A stretch of 64,000 bases of DNA from Paenibacillus eucommiae (GTDB lineage Bacteria; Bacillota; Bacilli; Paenibacillales; NBRC-103111): contig NZ_JAGGLB010000005.1 in NCBI RefSeq assembly GCF_017874215.1, forward strand, positions 248,001-312,000. Reading direction: 5' to 3'. The position numbers and the translations under genes are program-made. This document shows, in pieces, positions 1 to 8,072 of the stretch (positions within the stretch are counted from its first letter, which is position 1; every line of letters begins with the position of its first letter). Under the pieces are notes generated by a model, which saw only the letters and a program-made list of their open reading frames with translations, searched no databases and was not told the DNA's origin.

Positions 1-29
1 AAAAGCATCTGGGCTGCTAAATAAGATAG

Positions 30-266
30 CGACCATACCTGCTCACTGAGGCTTATGTGCTGGCTCCACCAGAATTCGATTTTATTGGACTTGAATATGT
101 TCTTGACGCAGAGTCATCCAAACCATTTATTGAGGGGTATAAAACGGTGCTGACCGTTCCTGATTTATCCTGCGTGAGAAGATCCTATAGATTTTTGTAC
201 AGAATTATGGGCGTGCAAGGATCCGTTGATTTAGCGAAGTGGTTTGCTCAGCCTGTGTTATTTTAG
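30..266 (+). pseudogene. Phosphotransferase (APH-like) C-terminal fragment
   Basis: Open reading frame that follows a TAG at 27-29 and ends with TAG at 264-266. It encodes the tail of what looks like a small-molecule kinase of the aminoglycoside phosphotransferase superfamily: the string LAPPEFDFIGLEY resembles the segment just after the DFE/DW metal-binding motif, followed by a helical C-terminus. The catalytic HGDxHxxN and the N-lobe are missing from the window, and all three plus-strand frames are closed within the first 60 bases. The gene therefore appears frameshifted or broken rather than simply cut by the window edge. A GTG at 57 could start a 69-residue peptide, but no ribosome binding site supports it. 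Its end overlaps the end of the convergent HIT gene by four bases. Family assignment is tentative. Confidence 0.4.
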
Positions 267-687
267 GCCTGCTTTCGTATATAATCTAGGGAATTTTTCA
301 AATGGTCACAGGTTTCTTTTAGTAGTGTGCCTGCATCATTTAGGGGTTCTACCCAGCCAAAACCATCATCCTTATATCTGGGGAAAACATGCATGTGATA
401 ATGGGTCAAATCATTAAACACACCGCCATTTTGAATGATGCTAATCCCATCGGGTTTAATGCTGATTTCAAGGCTTTACTAAGAAGTACAGACGCTTTGA
501 AAATAGCAGACAAGGTTTCTTCGTCGATTTCTTCCAAGTCCAGATAATGCTGTTTAGGAAGGATAAGCGTGTGCCCCGAGTTAAAAGGTTGTATGTCTAA
601 GACACAGGCGACGTGCTCATCTTCATAAATTAAATGTGCTGCCTCCAACTGATGGGCTATCCTGCAGCCAAGACAATCTATATGCAT
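263..687 (-). pseudogene. HIT-family nucleotide hydrolase, frameshifted
   Basis: Small histidine-triad protein, which in this family hydrolyses or transfers nucleoside monophosphates. ATG at 687 follows GGAGGG at 5-base spacing. The first frame gives the HIT core (HIDCLGCRI, then the FNSGHTLILPKQH segment) but runs into a wrong frame after residue ~78 and stops at 406. The -1 frame then continues perfectly with GISIIQNGG and the catalytic HYHMHVF triad (His-x-His-x-His) and ends with TAA at 263-265. The whole span is 425 bases, exactly one short of 142 codons, so a single base is missing near 451-455 in the CCCG run. It lies 13 bases downstream of paiB and was probably co-transcribed with it. 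Either a real inactivating deletion or a sequencing error; the remaining sequence is not degenerate, which favours a recent event or an error. Confidence 0.85.
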
Positions 688-699
688 ATAGTCCCTCCG

Positions 700-1320
700 T
701 TATTCATTTGGATTCCTTATCGTATGACTCATAAGTCTGGCTATTTCTTTAGCATCTTGATTTTCTTGTTGATTCAACTGGTCTATCACTTTTTGGCGTC
801 TTTCGATTGGGTGGTGTTGATTTAATTTCCATGCCCCTTCCATTCTGGTAATCTTTATTTCGAAGGCCACGATATGGTTAATGAGGGACTGGTTAAAGGA
901 AGAATTCATAGGGCTTGTCCAAGGCTCGCTGCGGTCTGCTTCATAGTAATCGACAGTTTGCGCCAAGATGTCCTCTATTTCTTCCTGGTTCTCTATCATA
1001 TTAATTTCTCCGTACACATGCACACTGACATAATTCCAGGTAGGGACTGTGTTTGGCTCCTCGTACCAAGACGGAGAGATATAAGCATGAGGACCGGGGA
1101 AAATAACCAATACACGGTTTTGATCAAGTCCATTCCATTGATTGTTGACCTTAGCCATATGGCCTACTAAGCGGTTTGATTGTTCATCATATAAAAAGGG
1201 AAGGTGTGTAGCAACAGGTTCGCTATTGTTTATGGAGACCAGCATGCCGAAGCTGTTGCTTTTGATGAAGTCATCCAGCTTTTTTTGATCATCGACTCTA
1301 AATTGTTTAGGTATATACAA
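700..1320 (-). CDS. paiB: PaiB-type FMN-binding transcriptional regulator
   Basis: 206 residues, full length for the PaiB family (flavin-reductase-like split-barrel fold). In Bacillus subtilis PaiB acts as a negative regulator of sporulation and degradative enzyme genes. Family hallmarks seen: N-terminal MYIPKQFRVDD, ATHLPFLYDE, GHMAKVNNQW, FPGPHAYISPSWY and the TWNYVSVHVYG segment, then a C-terminal KITRMEGAWKLNQ that is the conserved KMSQN-like stretch. The start is TTG at 1318-1320 preceded by AAGGA. The HIT gene follows 13 bases downstream, so the two probably form an operon. Whether it regulates genes in this organism or is just a flavin-binding protein cannot be told from sequence. Confidence 0.9.
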   Translation of the reverse strand: MYIPKQFRVDDQKKLDDFIKSNSFGMLVSINNSEPVATHLPFLYDEQSNRLVGHMAKVNNQWNGLDQNRVLVIFPGPHAYISPSWYEEPNTVPTWNYVSVHVYGEINMIENQEEIEDILAQTVDYYEADRSEPWTSPMNSSFNQSLINHIVAFEIKITRMEGAWKLNQHHPIERRQKVIDQLNQQENQDAKEIARLMSHTIRNPNE

Positions 1321-1390
1321 GTGTTCACGTCCTTTTTCGTTATGGTAAAATAGAGCTTGTTCGACTAACTAACGTTGGAGGTCAAAGTTC

Positions 1391-2002
1391 ATGAGAAGTG
1401 TTTTTGTGATAGGAGATAGTATCTCTATTCATTATGGACCCTATCTGCAGCAAGCCATAGCCCCTCAGTTGTCTTACGATCGAAAAAGAGGAACAGAGGA
1501 CGCGCTAAAAGACTTGAACAACCCAATTGGAGCCAATGGTGGAGACAGCGGCATGGTGCTCGCTTATTTGCAGCAGCAAGAACAAGAGCATATACACTAC
1601 GATATATTGCTTGTTAACTGTGGGTTGCATGATATTAAAACCGATCCCGCGACCAGGACGAAACAAGTGACACCTGAGCAATATGAAGCTAATTTGCAGC
1701 AAATATGCCAGTTGGGTATTTCCATGGCCCGTTCATTTGTGTGGGTCCGCACTACGCCTCTTGTGGACGAAATACATAACCAACTTGCATCCATTTATCG
1801 GTTTCACGAGGATCTATTGCAGTATAATTCGATTGCGGACAAAGTTATGGAGCAGAACGATATTCCTGTCATTGATTTATATACGGCCACTCTCGGTATG
1901 GGAAAAGATGAAGATGTATATTGTGATCATGTCCATTTCAAAGATGATGTCAGACAGCGGCAGGCTGCATTTATTGCGAAGCAGTTGTTAAGTATTGCTT
2001 AA
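1391..2002 (+). CDS. SGNH/GDSL-family hydrolase
   Basis: 203-residue cytoplasmic esterase/lipase-like protein of the SGNH fold. Visible blocks: block I IGDSISIHYG (catalytic Ser in GDSI, residues 8-11), the Gly of GANGGDSGM (block II), block III in LLVNCGLHDIK (the usual GxND is here CGLHD), and block V CDHVHF (Asp-x-x-His, near residue 180). No signal peptide, so intracellular. ATG at 1391 follows GGAGGTC at 1378-1384. It is divergent from paiB across a 70-base gap that contains possible promoters in both directions. Substrate unknown; relatives act on acyl or acetyl esters of sugars and lipids. Confidence 0.85.
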   Translation: MRSVFVIGDSISIHYGPYLQQAIAPQLSYDRKRGTEDALKDLNNPIGANGGDSGMVLAYLQQQEQEHIHYDILLVNCGLHDIKTDPATRTKQVTPEQYEANLQQICQLGISMARSFVWVRTTPLVDEIHNQLASIYRFHEDLLQYNSIADKVMEQNDIPVIDLYTATLGMGKDEDVYCDHVHFKDDVRQRQAAFIAKQLLSIA

Positions 2003-2009
2003 CTGCCGT

Positions 2010-2619
2010 CTACGGCCTATACCAGCTTGGCTTTACCAGCTCAAAATAGTTATGGTCCTCCAAAACAGAATAAAGCTTATCCAACTTGACCTGACTTCAT
2101 ATATTCGTCTACGTATCTCAGATGCTTAGGCGTTTTTCTGTCGTTCCACGGCGCTACATTTGGAGGCGCTTTATATTGATGCATCTTTAGCAGCTCTTTG
2201 CCGGCTTCCGCACCTATCTCATGCTGAACGTCTGCTGAATAAGCAGGCAGCTCCTCAGAAGCGTCGTTTCCTTCTATATATGTTACTAGCATATACCCTT
2301 TGTCTGAATCGGCATGCACCGTGTTCTTAAGCCCTTTATTGAAAAGCTCCTTGTCCGTAAGTTTTCCGACATCTAAAGGCTTTGAACAGTTAACGCCAAG
2401 ATCGTCCATGCTTTTTAAGATGTCAAACTCAGCCTGTTTGGATGCATATTGATCCAGATCAAAGGTTCTGAGGAGAAGCTTTCCCTGATTGGAGCTATGC
2501 ACGATATACTTGGCGTCGGTTGAATACCCTTTATTTATCTTATCGATCCCTACTGCACTTTTGATAAAGGGGATGGATGCTTTTAAGGATTCAAGGTCGA
2601 TATCAGGGAAAGATGTCAT
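2010..2619 (-). pseudogene. APH-family phosphotransferase, truncated N-terminal half
   Basis: Encodes the N-lobe and hinge of an aminoglycoside phosphotransferase/fructosamine kinase-like enzyme: INKGYSTDAKYIV (nucleotide loop), KLLLRTFD (ATP-binding Lys), and the YMLVTYIEGNDASEELP hinge, then KELLKMHQYKAP. The frame stops at 2077 after 180 residues, before the catalytic HxDxHxxN loop. The neighbouring frame continues plausibly (VKLDKLYSVLEDHNYFELV) to a TAG at 2010-2012, so there is probably one frameshift, and the whole C-lobe is missing, replaced by the end of the convergent SGNH gene. The start ATG overlaps the AraC stop codon by four bases, so it was translated with the regulator. Almost certainly non-functional as a kinase. 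Confidence 0.7.
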
Positions 2620-3512
2620 TGCGATTCAACACCTTCTTTCCATATTTGGCTCCGAAACTGACTGGGGACCAGGCTGGTTGAGCGTTTGAACACCCTGCCG
2701 AATTGTGCAGCAGAAGAGAAGCCTGCTGCATAAGCGATGTCAGTTAAGGTCATTTCGGGGCTGTCTCGCAGCATACGCTTGCTCTCCAATACTCGCTGCT
2801 CCAGGACGTACTGGTAGAACGATAAACCTTTTTCCTGTTTGAATTGTCTGGTCAGGTGTTCCGGACTGATATGGAACATGCGGGCTGTGTTTTGCAGAGA
2901 AAGATCTTCGTGCAGATGTTTGCTGATATAGTCGGAGCAGAGTGTAATCGGACTGGTATCGGGCTTGGCTTCAGCATCCTCCATACTACGGCGGATCATC
3001 GCTGCCAGGCAGATAAATTGGGAACCTGCGATCTGTCTCCATTCTGACTTCTGCTCCTGTATTTCCTCGGATATACGCGAGAAGATCCACTTGATGTTGG
3101 CGAACATAGCCGATTGTAAGCGGATTTGCCAGAAGGCTTGGGTGGATACCTCACGAAAGTTAGGAATAGGCATGAAAGAACATCCCATTTCTTTGTTCCA
3201 TCCGGTTTCGTCGAAACAAATGACTGTTCTTTTATATTGACAGAGCGGATCGATGTAAACTTGGTGGGGCACGTGTCCAGAGAAGATCAGCAGATGGCCC
3301 GGAGACTGCATATAGACTTGTTTATCGATAACGTAAGCGGCTTTCCCTTCCAAAGTTAAATTTATTTCTATTCCCGGTTGGACATGCAGCTTTTGATTGT
3401 GAGCCGGAATAAATTCCTGCCTTGCATAGACGGGGAAATTTTTGAATCCATTTTCGACAATGGGGTTAGGGGTAGGTGGTTCATTTATAAGGGTGCGATC
3501 TAGTTTCATCAT
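2616..3512 (-). CDS. AraC-family transcriptional regulator with cupin domain
   Basis: 298 residues. The N-terminal half is an AraC-type cupin sensor (residues ~25-110, with GIEINLTLEGKAAYVI and SPGHLLIFSGHVPHQV). The C-terminal ~100 residues are two helix-turn-helix motifs, LSLQNTARMFHISPEHLTRQF and TLTDIAYAAGFSSAAQFGRVF, then PSQFR. The start is taken as ATG 3510-3512 because AAAGGAG lies five bases upstream; an in-frame TTG at 3527 lacks a site. It is divergent from the FAD-dependent oxidoreductase at 3737, and the gap contains a 9-bp inverted repeat that could be its operator. It most likely controls that neighbour, responding to a sugar or other small ligand. It overlaps the broken phosphotransferase by four bases. 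Confidence 0.9.
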   Translation of the reverse strand: MMKLDRTLINEPPTPNPIVENGFKNFPVYARQEFIPAHNQKLHVQPGIEINLTLEGKAAYVIDKQVYMQSPGHLLIFSGHVPHQVYIDPLCQYKRTVICFDETGWNKEMGCSFMPIPNFREVSTQAFWQIRLQSAMFANIKWIFSRISEEIQEQKSEWRQIAGSQFICLAAMIRRSMEDAEAKPDTSPITLCSDYISKHLHEDLSLQNTARMFHISPEHLTRQFKQEKGLSFYQYVLEQRVLESKRMLRDSPEMTLTDIAYAAGFSSAAQFGRVFKRSTSLVPSQFRSQIWKEGVESQ

Positions 3513-3593
3513 AGACGCTCCTTTCAACGTACAGGCATGAGTTATTAATGGATACCAGTATAGTATAGCTCAAGCACATCCAAAGGAGAATCA

Positions 3594-3620
3594 ATTATTG
3601 ACCATAAAACAGTCAATAAT
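3594..3620. promoter_or_regulatory. Inverted repeat, candidate operator between AraC and oxidoreductase
   Basis: Perfect 9-bp inverted repeat ATTATTGAC (3594-3602) and GTCAATAAT (3612-3620), 9-base spacer. It sits in the divergent gap between the AraC regulator (starts 3512) and the FAD-dependent oxidoreductase (starts 3737). Position suggests a regulator binding site; AraC proteins more often bind direct repeats, so another factor is possible. Confidence 0.4.
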
Positions 3621-3736
3621 CTGGAAGACGGTTGAAAAGAAAGTCGTTTACAATGGATTCATGCAAGGAGTGAAGTTCAAGCTATCGAGTTAAATCGCGG
3701 ATGTGTAAAAATAATAAACTGGAGGGAGCAGATAAC

Positions 3737-5305
3737 ATGATCAAGGAACGAGCAGCGGAAGTCGCCATTATAGGTGGTGGCATGGGAGGCTGTGCAGCAG
3801 CATTGGCCGCCGCGAGAATGGGAAAAAGCGTTATTATGACGGAAGAAACGGATTGGATCGGTGGCCAGTTGACGAGTCAGGCCGTACCTCCCGACGAGCA
3901 CCACTGGATTGAGCAATTTGGATGTACGCAGAGCTATCGCCAATTTCGCAATGGCGTGCGAGACTACTATCGGCAATATTTTCCGCTGACTGCTGAGTCG
4001 CGAGCAACCGCCAACCTAAACCCAGGCAGCGCGAGCGTCAGCCGGATCGCCCACGAACCGAGAACAGCCCTGGCTGTTCTCCAGCAAATGCTTGCCCCGT
4101 ATATCCACAGCGGTAAAGTCGTTTTGCTGCTGCGGTGCGTTCCCGAGAAGACAGAAACAGAAGGTGACGACATCCGCTCCGTCACGATACGCAGTCTGGA
4201 TACCGGGCTGCGTACGGTCATTACAGCTCCCTATTTTCTGGATGCCACTGAATGCGGAGATTTGCTGCCGCTCGCTGGGGTAGAGTATGTCACGGGTTCA
4301 GAGTCCAGAGCCGATACAGGGGAAGATCATGCGTTGGAGGGTGAAGCGCAGCCGATGGACATGCAGGCGTTCACCTGCGTCTTTGCCGTTGATTATCTCG
4401 AAGGGGAGAATCACACGATCACTAAACCGCAAGACTACTCGTTCTGGCGGGCGTACAAGCCTGATTTTTGGCCGGATCAAATGCTGAGTTGGTCGGGTGT
4501 CCACCCAGCTACATTGAAACCGCGGGTTTACGATTTCTTTCGGGAGGACGAGGGATTTAATCTATGGGGTTATCGGCGAATAATCGATAAGAAGCATTTT
4601 TCTCCGGGCTCTTTTAATAGTGATATCACCATTGTGAATTGGCCGCAAAACGACTATTTTCTCGGTCCGATTATTGATGTAAGTGAAGAAGAAAAGACGC
4701 AGCATTTATGGAACGCCAAGCAGCTTAGCCTTTCCTTTCTGTATTGGATGCAGACGGAAGCGCCACGATCGGATGGCAAGCTTGGTTATCCCGGACTTCG
4801 TCTGCGCCATGATGTTGTTGGCACCGAGGATGGCTTGGCCAAGTATCCATATATTCGGGAATCCCGACGGATACGTGCAGAATTTACGATTCTCGAACAG
4901 CATGTCAGCAAATCGCGCCAGAGCAGCGGGGTGGGTGAAGTGTTTCCCGATTCGGTTGGTATCGGATATTATCATATCGATTTGCACCCGAGCACTGGAA
5001 ACCGGCATTATATCGACTTCGCCAGTGTACCGTTTCAAATTCCGTTGGGCAGCTTCATTCCGATTCGCGTAAACAATGTACTGCCAGCAAATAAAAATAT
5101 CGGGACAACTCACATTACGAACGGCTGTTACCGACTTCATCCCATCGAATGGAGCATTGGAGAAGCCGCTGGATTGCTGGCTGCCTTTTGTGTGGAAAAG
5201 CAGGTCACTCCCCGTGCAGTTCATGGTGATCAAGCCTTGCTGGTTGAGTTCCAGCAGCTATTGGTGCAGCAGGGAATTGAACTGATGTGGCCTTTCAAGG
5301 TATGA
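3737..5305 (+). CDS. FAD-dependent oxidoreductase (PF12831-type)
   Basis: 522 residues. N-terminal Rossmann dinucleotide-binding motif AIIGGGMGGCAAALAAARMG (GxGxxG, residues ~10-29) and an acidic end of the second strand (EETDWIGGQL). It carries the signature of the FAD_oxidored family, in which the flavoprotein domain is followed by DATECGDLLPLAGVEYVTG and a C-terminal NNVLPANKNIGTTHITNG and HPIEWSIGEAAGLLAA. Members are annotated as putative dehydrogenases or wrongly as xanthan lyase; substrates are unproven. No signal peptide. ATG 3737 has GGAGG at 3721-3725; the longer frame from 3701 lacks a site. A second member is at 19047, under a LacI-type regulator, so this genome uses the family under several carbohydrate-type regulators. 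Confidence 0.85.
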   Translation: MIKERAAEVAIIGGGMGGCAAALAAARMGKSVIMTEETDWIGGQLTSQAVPPDEHHWIEQFGCTQSYRQFRNGVRDYYRQYFPLTAESRATANLNPGSASVSRIAHEPRTALAVLQQMLAPYIHSGKVVLLLRCVPEKTETEGDDIRSVTIRSLDTGLRTVITAPYFLDATECGDLLPLAGVEYVTGSESRADTGEDHALEGEAQPMDMQAFTCVFAVDYLEGENHTITKPQDYSFWRAYKPDFWPDQMLSWSGVHPATLKPRVYDFFREDEGFNLWGYRRIIDKKHFSPGSFNSDITIVNWPQNDYFLGPIIDVSEEEKTQHLWNAKQLSLSFLYWMQTEAPRSDGKLGYPGLRLRHDVVGTEDGLAKYPYIRESRRIRAEFTILEQHVSKSRQSSGVGEVFPDSVGIGYYHIDLHPSTGNRHYIDFASVPFQIPLGSFIPIRVNNVLPANKNIGTTHITNGCYRLHPIEWSIGEAAGLLAAFCVEKQVTPRAVHGDQALLVEFQQLLVQQGIELMWPFKV

Positions 5306-5368
5306 GGTGAGGAAGACTTCCTTGCTTACTTTCAGATAAAATAAATCAGGGAAGAGAAGTGAAATGCG

Positions 5369-6364
5369 TCAAAATGTAAGCAGTACTTTGCCAGAATTAA
5401 CAGGCTTTTCGGCAGTTAGTATTGCTTGTTGGATATGCTCTAAATCAAAGTAATGGGCTGCGCTCATAAGCTGTAAGCGGCCGGAGCTTATTTCGTCGAA
5501 TAGACGATCAAAGGTCTGATGCCACGTATACAGAGGAGCCGTCTGATTCCAGTGCCTAAGATAAAACAACCTCATATGAACCTGATGGAAGGCGGACAGC
5601 TTTCCCCAATCGACAGGGATGCCTGAAAGAAGGCCAATACTGACTAACTGCCCATTCACTTTAACGCATTTCATCAATTCTTCTCCAGCAGTGCCCCCTA
5701 TAGAATCGATAGCCGCGGATGCTCCTAGTCCTCGTGTGAGTTCCATTACAGATTCATGTAATGGTTCTTTTGATGTGTCAATGACTTGTGAAGCTCCAGC
5801 TTTATACAAATCTTGCGTATGAATAGAATTTCGAATGACGGCAATGACTTGGGCACCACGCTGGCTCGCTATTTGGGTAATGATCCGCCCGATGGAGGAG
5901 CCGCAAGCATTTACCACTACAACAGATTCTGCATGGATGTTCATTATTTCGGTAAGCAGCACCCAGGCAGTGACGGGGTTGATATACATTTGGCTGGCCG
6001 CATCATCATCTATGAAGTCAGGTACTCGCACCAGAAAGTCGGAAGAGGCAAGGACAAGCTCCTGCCATGTGCCTTCTCCCCTTAGAGGCAGGACCCTTTT
6101 GCTAATAAGATCTGAAGGGGCTTCAGGACCGATTTCTTCAACGATGCCAACTCCCTCATAGCCGGGGATGCCGGGTAACACGGTTCTGTGCTTGTATGCT
6201 CCGCGAATTGGAATAAGATCGGAAGGGTTAATGGGAGTTTTTATCATTCGAATGCGGGCTTCTTTGGCTTCCAGCTTGGATTTTTGGCGACTTTGGATTG
6301 TAATTACGTCATTCGGTTCACCGAACTGAGAGTAGGATAGGGACTTGTAGTTCAATAGGTTCAC
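5369..6364 (-). CDS. MDR-family zinc-independent quinone/enoyl reductase
   Basis: 331-residue medium-chain dehydrogenase/reductase. The N-terminal GroES-like part has KTPINPSDLIPIRGAY and LPGIPGYEGVGIVEEIG; the NADPH-binding Rossmann part has VVVNACGSSIGRIITQIASQRGAQVIAV. The ending EKPVNSGKVLLTF is typical of the family. The structural-zinc cysteines of alcohol dehydrogenases are absent, so it resembles the 2-enoyl-thioester reductase/quinone oxidoreductase branch, which reduces enoyl or quinone substrates with NADPH. Starts at ATG 6364 after GGAGAAG. It stands 12 bases downstream of the membrane protein gene at 6377-6817 on the same strand, so the two may be co-transcribed. Exact substrate unknown. 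Confidence 0.85.
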   Translation of the reverse strand: MNLLNYKSLSYSQFGEPNDVITIQSRQKSKLEAKEARIRMIKTPINPSDLIPIRGAYKHRTVLPGIPGYEGVGIVEEIGPEAPSDLISKRVLPLRGEGTWQELVLASSDFLVRVPDFIDDDAASQMYINPVTAWVLLTEIMNIHAESVVVVNACGSSIGRIITQIASQRGAQVIAVIRNSIHTQDLYKAGASQVIDTSKEPLHESVMELTRGLGASAAIDSIGGTAGEELMKCVKVNGQLVSIGLLSGIPVDWGKLSAFHQVHMRLFYLRHWNQTAPLYTWHQTFDRLFDEISSGRLQLMSAAHYFDLEHIQQAILTAEKPVNSGKVLLTF

Positions 6365-6376
6365 TCTTCTCCAGTA

Positions 6377-6817
6377 TTAAAATTCTTTTTCCTGTTCATG
6401 CTGGTTAAACTGTTTGATTTGGTTTCTTAATTTGGCTATCGTGACCCCAACGATGGTGCCAAGAGCCAAGCTTAATAAGGAAGCAGGCATACCTATTGTG
6501 ATCAACGCGAATCCTGCTGCCTTGTTATCATCAACTTCACGGTTTGGATCACCTACTACACTTAAAATCAAGAAATACAGAATAAATAACATTATAAAAG
6601 AAACTGCCGAGAAAGGAATTTGTCTCCACTGCCCCTTGGAAAAAATGGAGTTAGTAATAGCATTCGTTATGATTAGTACGACAAATCCAGGGATAATTCT
6701 AGATTCTAGAAAATCTAAATTAGAAGCAAGTAAGTAATCCAAGTATAGTACGGTTAGTAGCACATGCACAAATGAGGGGATGGATCTGAGTATGGTTTGT
6801 TTCATCAAATTTTTCAT
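6377..6817 (-). CDS. Hypothetical four-helix membrane protein
   Basis: 146 residues with four predicted membrane segments (about residues 12-30, 40-57, 68-88 and 102-128) and a charged C-terminal tail (KLRNQIKQFNQHEQEKEF). ATG 6817 follows AAAGGAA. I do not recognise a family. The short Arg/Glu/Asp-rich loop DPNREVDDNKAAG between helices 3 and 4 would be extracytoplasmic if the N-terminus is inside. It lies 12 bases upstream of the MDR oxidoreductase on the same strand. Confidence 0.7.
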   Translation of the reverse strand: MKNLMKQTILRSIPSFVHVLLTVLYLDYLLASNLDFLESRIIPGFVVLIITNAITNSIFSKGQWRQIPFSAVSFIMLFILYFLILSVVGDPNREVDDNKAAGFALITIGMPASLLSLALGTIVGVTIAKLRNQIKQFNQHEQEKEF

Positions 6818-6956
6818 GGAATTCCTTTCTAAGACTAAATCTAGTTGATAATCAAGGCAATCATGGTATAGTTATACTATCATATAATAGGAAATAAATG
6901 TTAGAATTTAATGTGAATGAGTAGGCAAATGATCCAGCATATATGGGGGGCTACCT

Positions 6957-7625
6957 ATGTATAAAGCCATATTTCTCGATTTCTACGGAACTGTGGTTCA
7001 TGAAGATGATGATATTATTCCTGTCATATGCCAAGAAATAATGAATAGCACGGAAATTACATGTACGCCTGAGGATGTCGGCAGCTATTGGTGGAAGGCC
7101 TTTTTGAGCAGATTTCAAAATAGCTTTGGAGCGACCTATGAGACACAACGAGTTTTAGGGATAAAATCATTGTCTGATACGATTAACTACTTTAAATCAA
7201 CATGTGAGGCGAGCCAAATAATTCAAAAGCAATTTGAATTTTGGAAGAAGCCCGCCATATTCGCTGACTCGTTATCATTTCTAGAGGAAGTGAAGATGCC
7301 CATTTACATCCTGTCTAATATTGATAGTGATGACCTGGCAGCTGCAATGAAGCATCATCATATTCAAGCAGCAGGAATCATTACAAGTGAGGATGTTCAG
7401 GCTTACAAACCGAGGCCAGAGATGTTCAAGGAAACGATGAAGAGATTTCATTTAACTAATGATGAAGTCGTACATATAGGAGACTCATTAATAAGTGATG
7501 TTCAGGGGGCTCAGGGCGCAGGAATCAAAGCGGTATGGCTGAACAGAAAAAAGAAAGCTGCTCCTGAGCATATAAAGCCTGACTATGTTTTTGGTAATTT
7601 GCTTGAAGTGAAAGCCATACTTTGA
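6957..7625 (+). CDS. HAD-superfamily hydrolase
   Basis: 222-residue haloacid-dehalogenase-like phosphatase. Motif I is FLDFYGTVV (nucleophile Asp8 and FYGT), motif II YILSNIDSD (Ser/Thr in LSN), motif III the Lys in YKPRPEMF, motif IV HIGDSLISDVQGAQGAG (GDSxxxD). The alpha-helical cap between motifs I and II (residues ~15-85) indicates a C1-cap enzyme such as phosphoglycolate-phosphatase or 2-haloacid dehalogenase relatives. Start ATG 6957 after a GGGGGG tract. It is followed after 15 bases by the YjbR-type gene and probably shares its transcript. Substrate not predictable. Confidence 0.9.
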   Translation: MYKAIFLDFYGTVVHEDDDIIPVICQEIMNSTEITCTPEDVGSYWWKAFLSRFQNSFGATYETQRVLGIKSLSDTINYFKSTCEASQIIQKQFEFWKKPAIFADSLSFLEEVKMPIYILSNIDSDDLAAAMKHHHIQAAGIITSEDVQAYKPRPEMFKETMKRFHLTNDEVVHIGDSLISDVQGAQGAGIKAVWLNRKKKAAPEHIKPDYVFGNLLEVKAIL

Positions 7626-7640
7626 GGAGGTAGATTGAAA

Positions 7641-8072
7641 ATGAATAGGGAGGAAGAATTGAGGGAGGATTCGCTGATTCATCAAGAACTTTTGGAGCGG
7701 ATCAGGAGATTATGTCTGTCCTTTCCTGGGACCAGCGAACGTTTGAGTCACGGTGCTCCCACTTTTTTCATCAATGAAAAGAAGTCGTTTGTGCAGCATC
7801 ATACGAATCATCACGGCGATGGAAAAATCGCCATCTGGTTTGCCGCGCCATCAGGCCTTCAATCCATGCTAGTTGAGTCTGATCCCGAAATTTATTTCGC
7901 GCCTGCCTATGTGGCGCATTTGGGCTGGGTAGGCATGCGCCTGGATCGTAACGCTGAATGGGAAGAAATTGCAGGTGTGATTGGTGATGCCTACCTCGCC
8001 CGGGCACCTAAGAAGTATAGGGAGATTTTGATGAATACATTTCGCGTAGTTCTTCAGCGTAACGATAACTAA
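7641..8072 (+). CDS. MmcQ/YjbR-family protein
   Basis: About 143 residues of the MmcQ/YjbR fold (CyaY-like). The family signature is seen in CLSFPGTSERLSHGAPTFFI, KIAIWFAAPSG, and the C-terminal YVAHLGWVGMRLD. Members are often called DNA-binding proteins, but the function is poorly established. The start is either ATG 7641 (10 bases after AGGAGG) or TTG 7635 (4 bases after it); I prefer ATG. Located 15 bases after the HAD hydrolase. Its 3' end overlaps the reconstructed end of the convergent broken antitoxin gene by about 65 bases, so the extreme C-terminus may have been altered by the same decay. Confidence 0.8.
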   Translation: MNREEELREDSLIHQELLERIRRLCLSFPGTSERLSHGAPTFFINEKKSFVQHHTNHHGDGKIAIWFAAPSGLQSMLVESDPEIYFAPAYVAHLGWVGMRLDRNAEWEEIAGVIGDAYLARAPKKYREILMNTFRVVLQRNDN

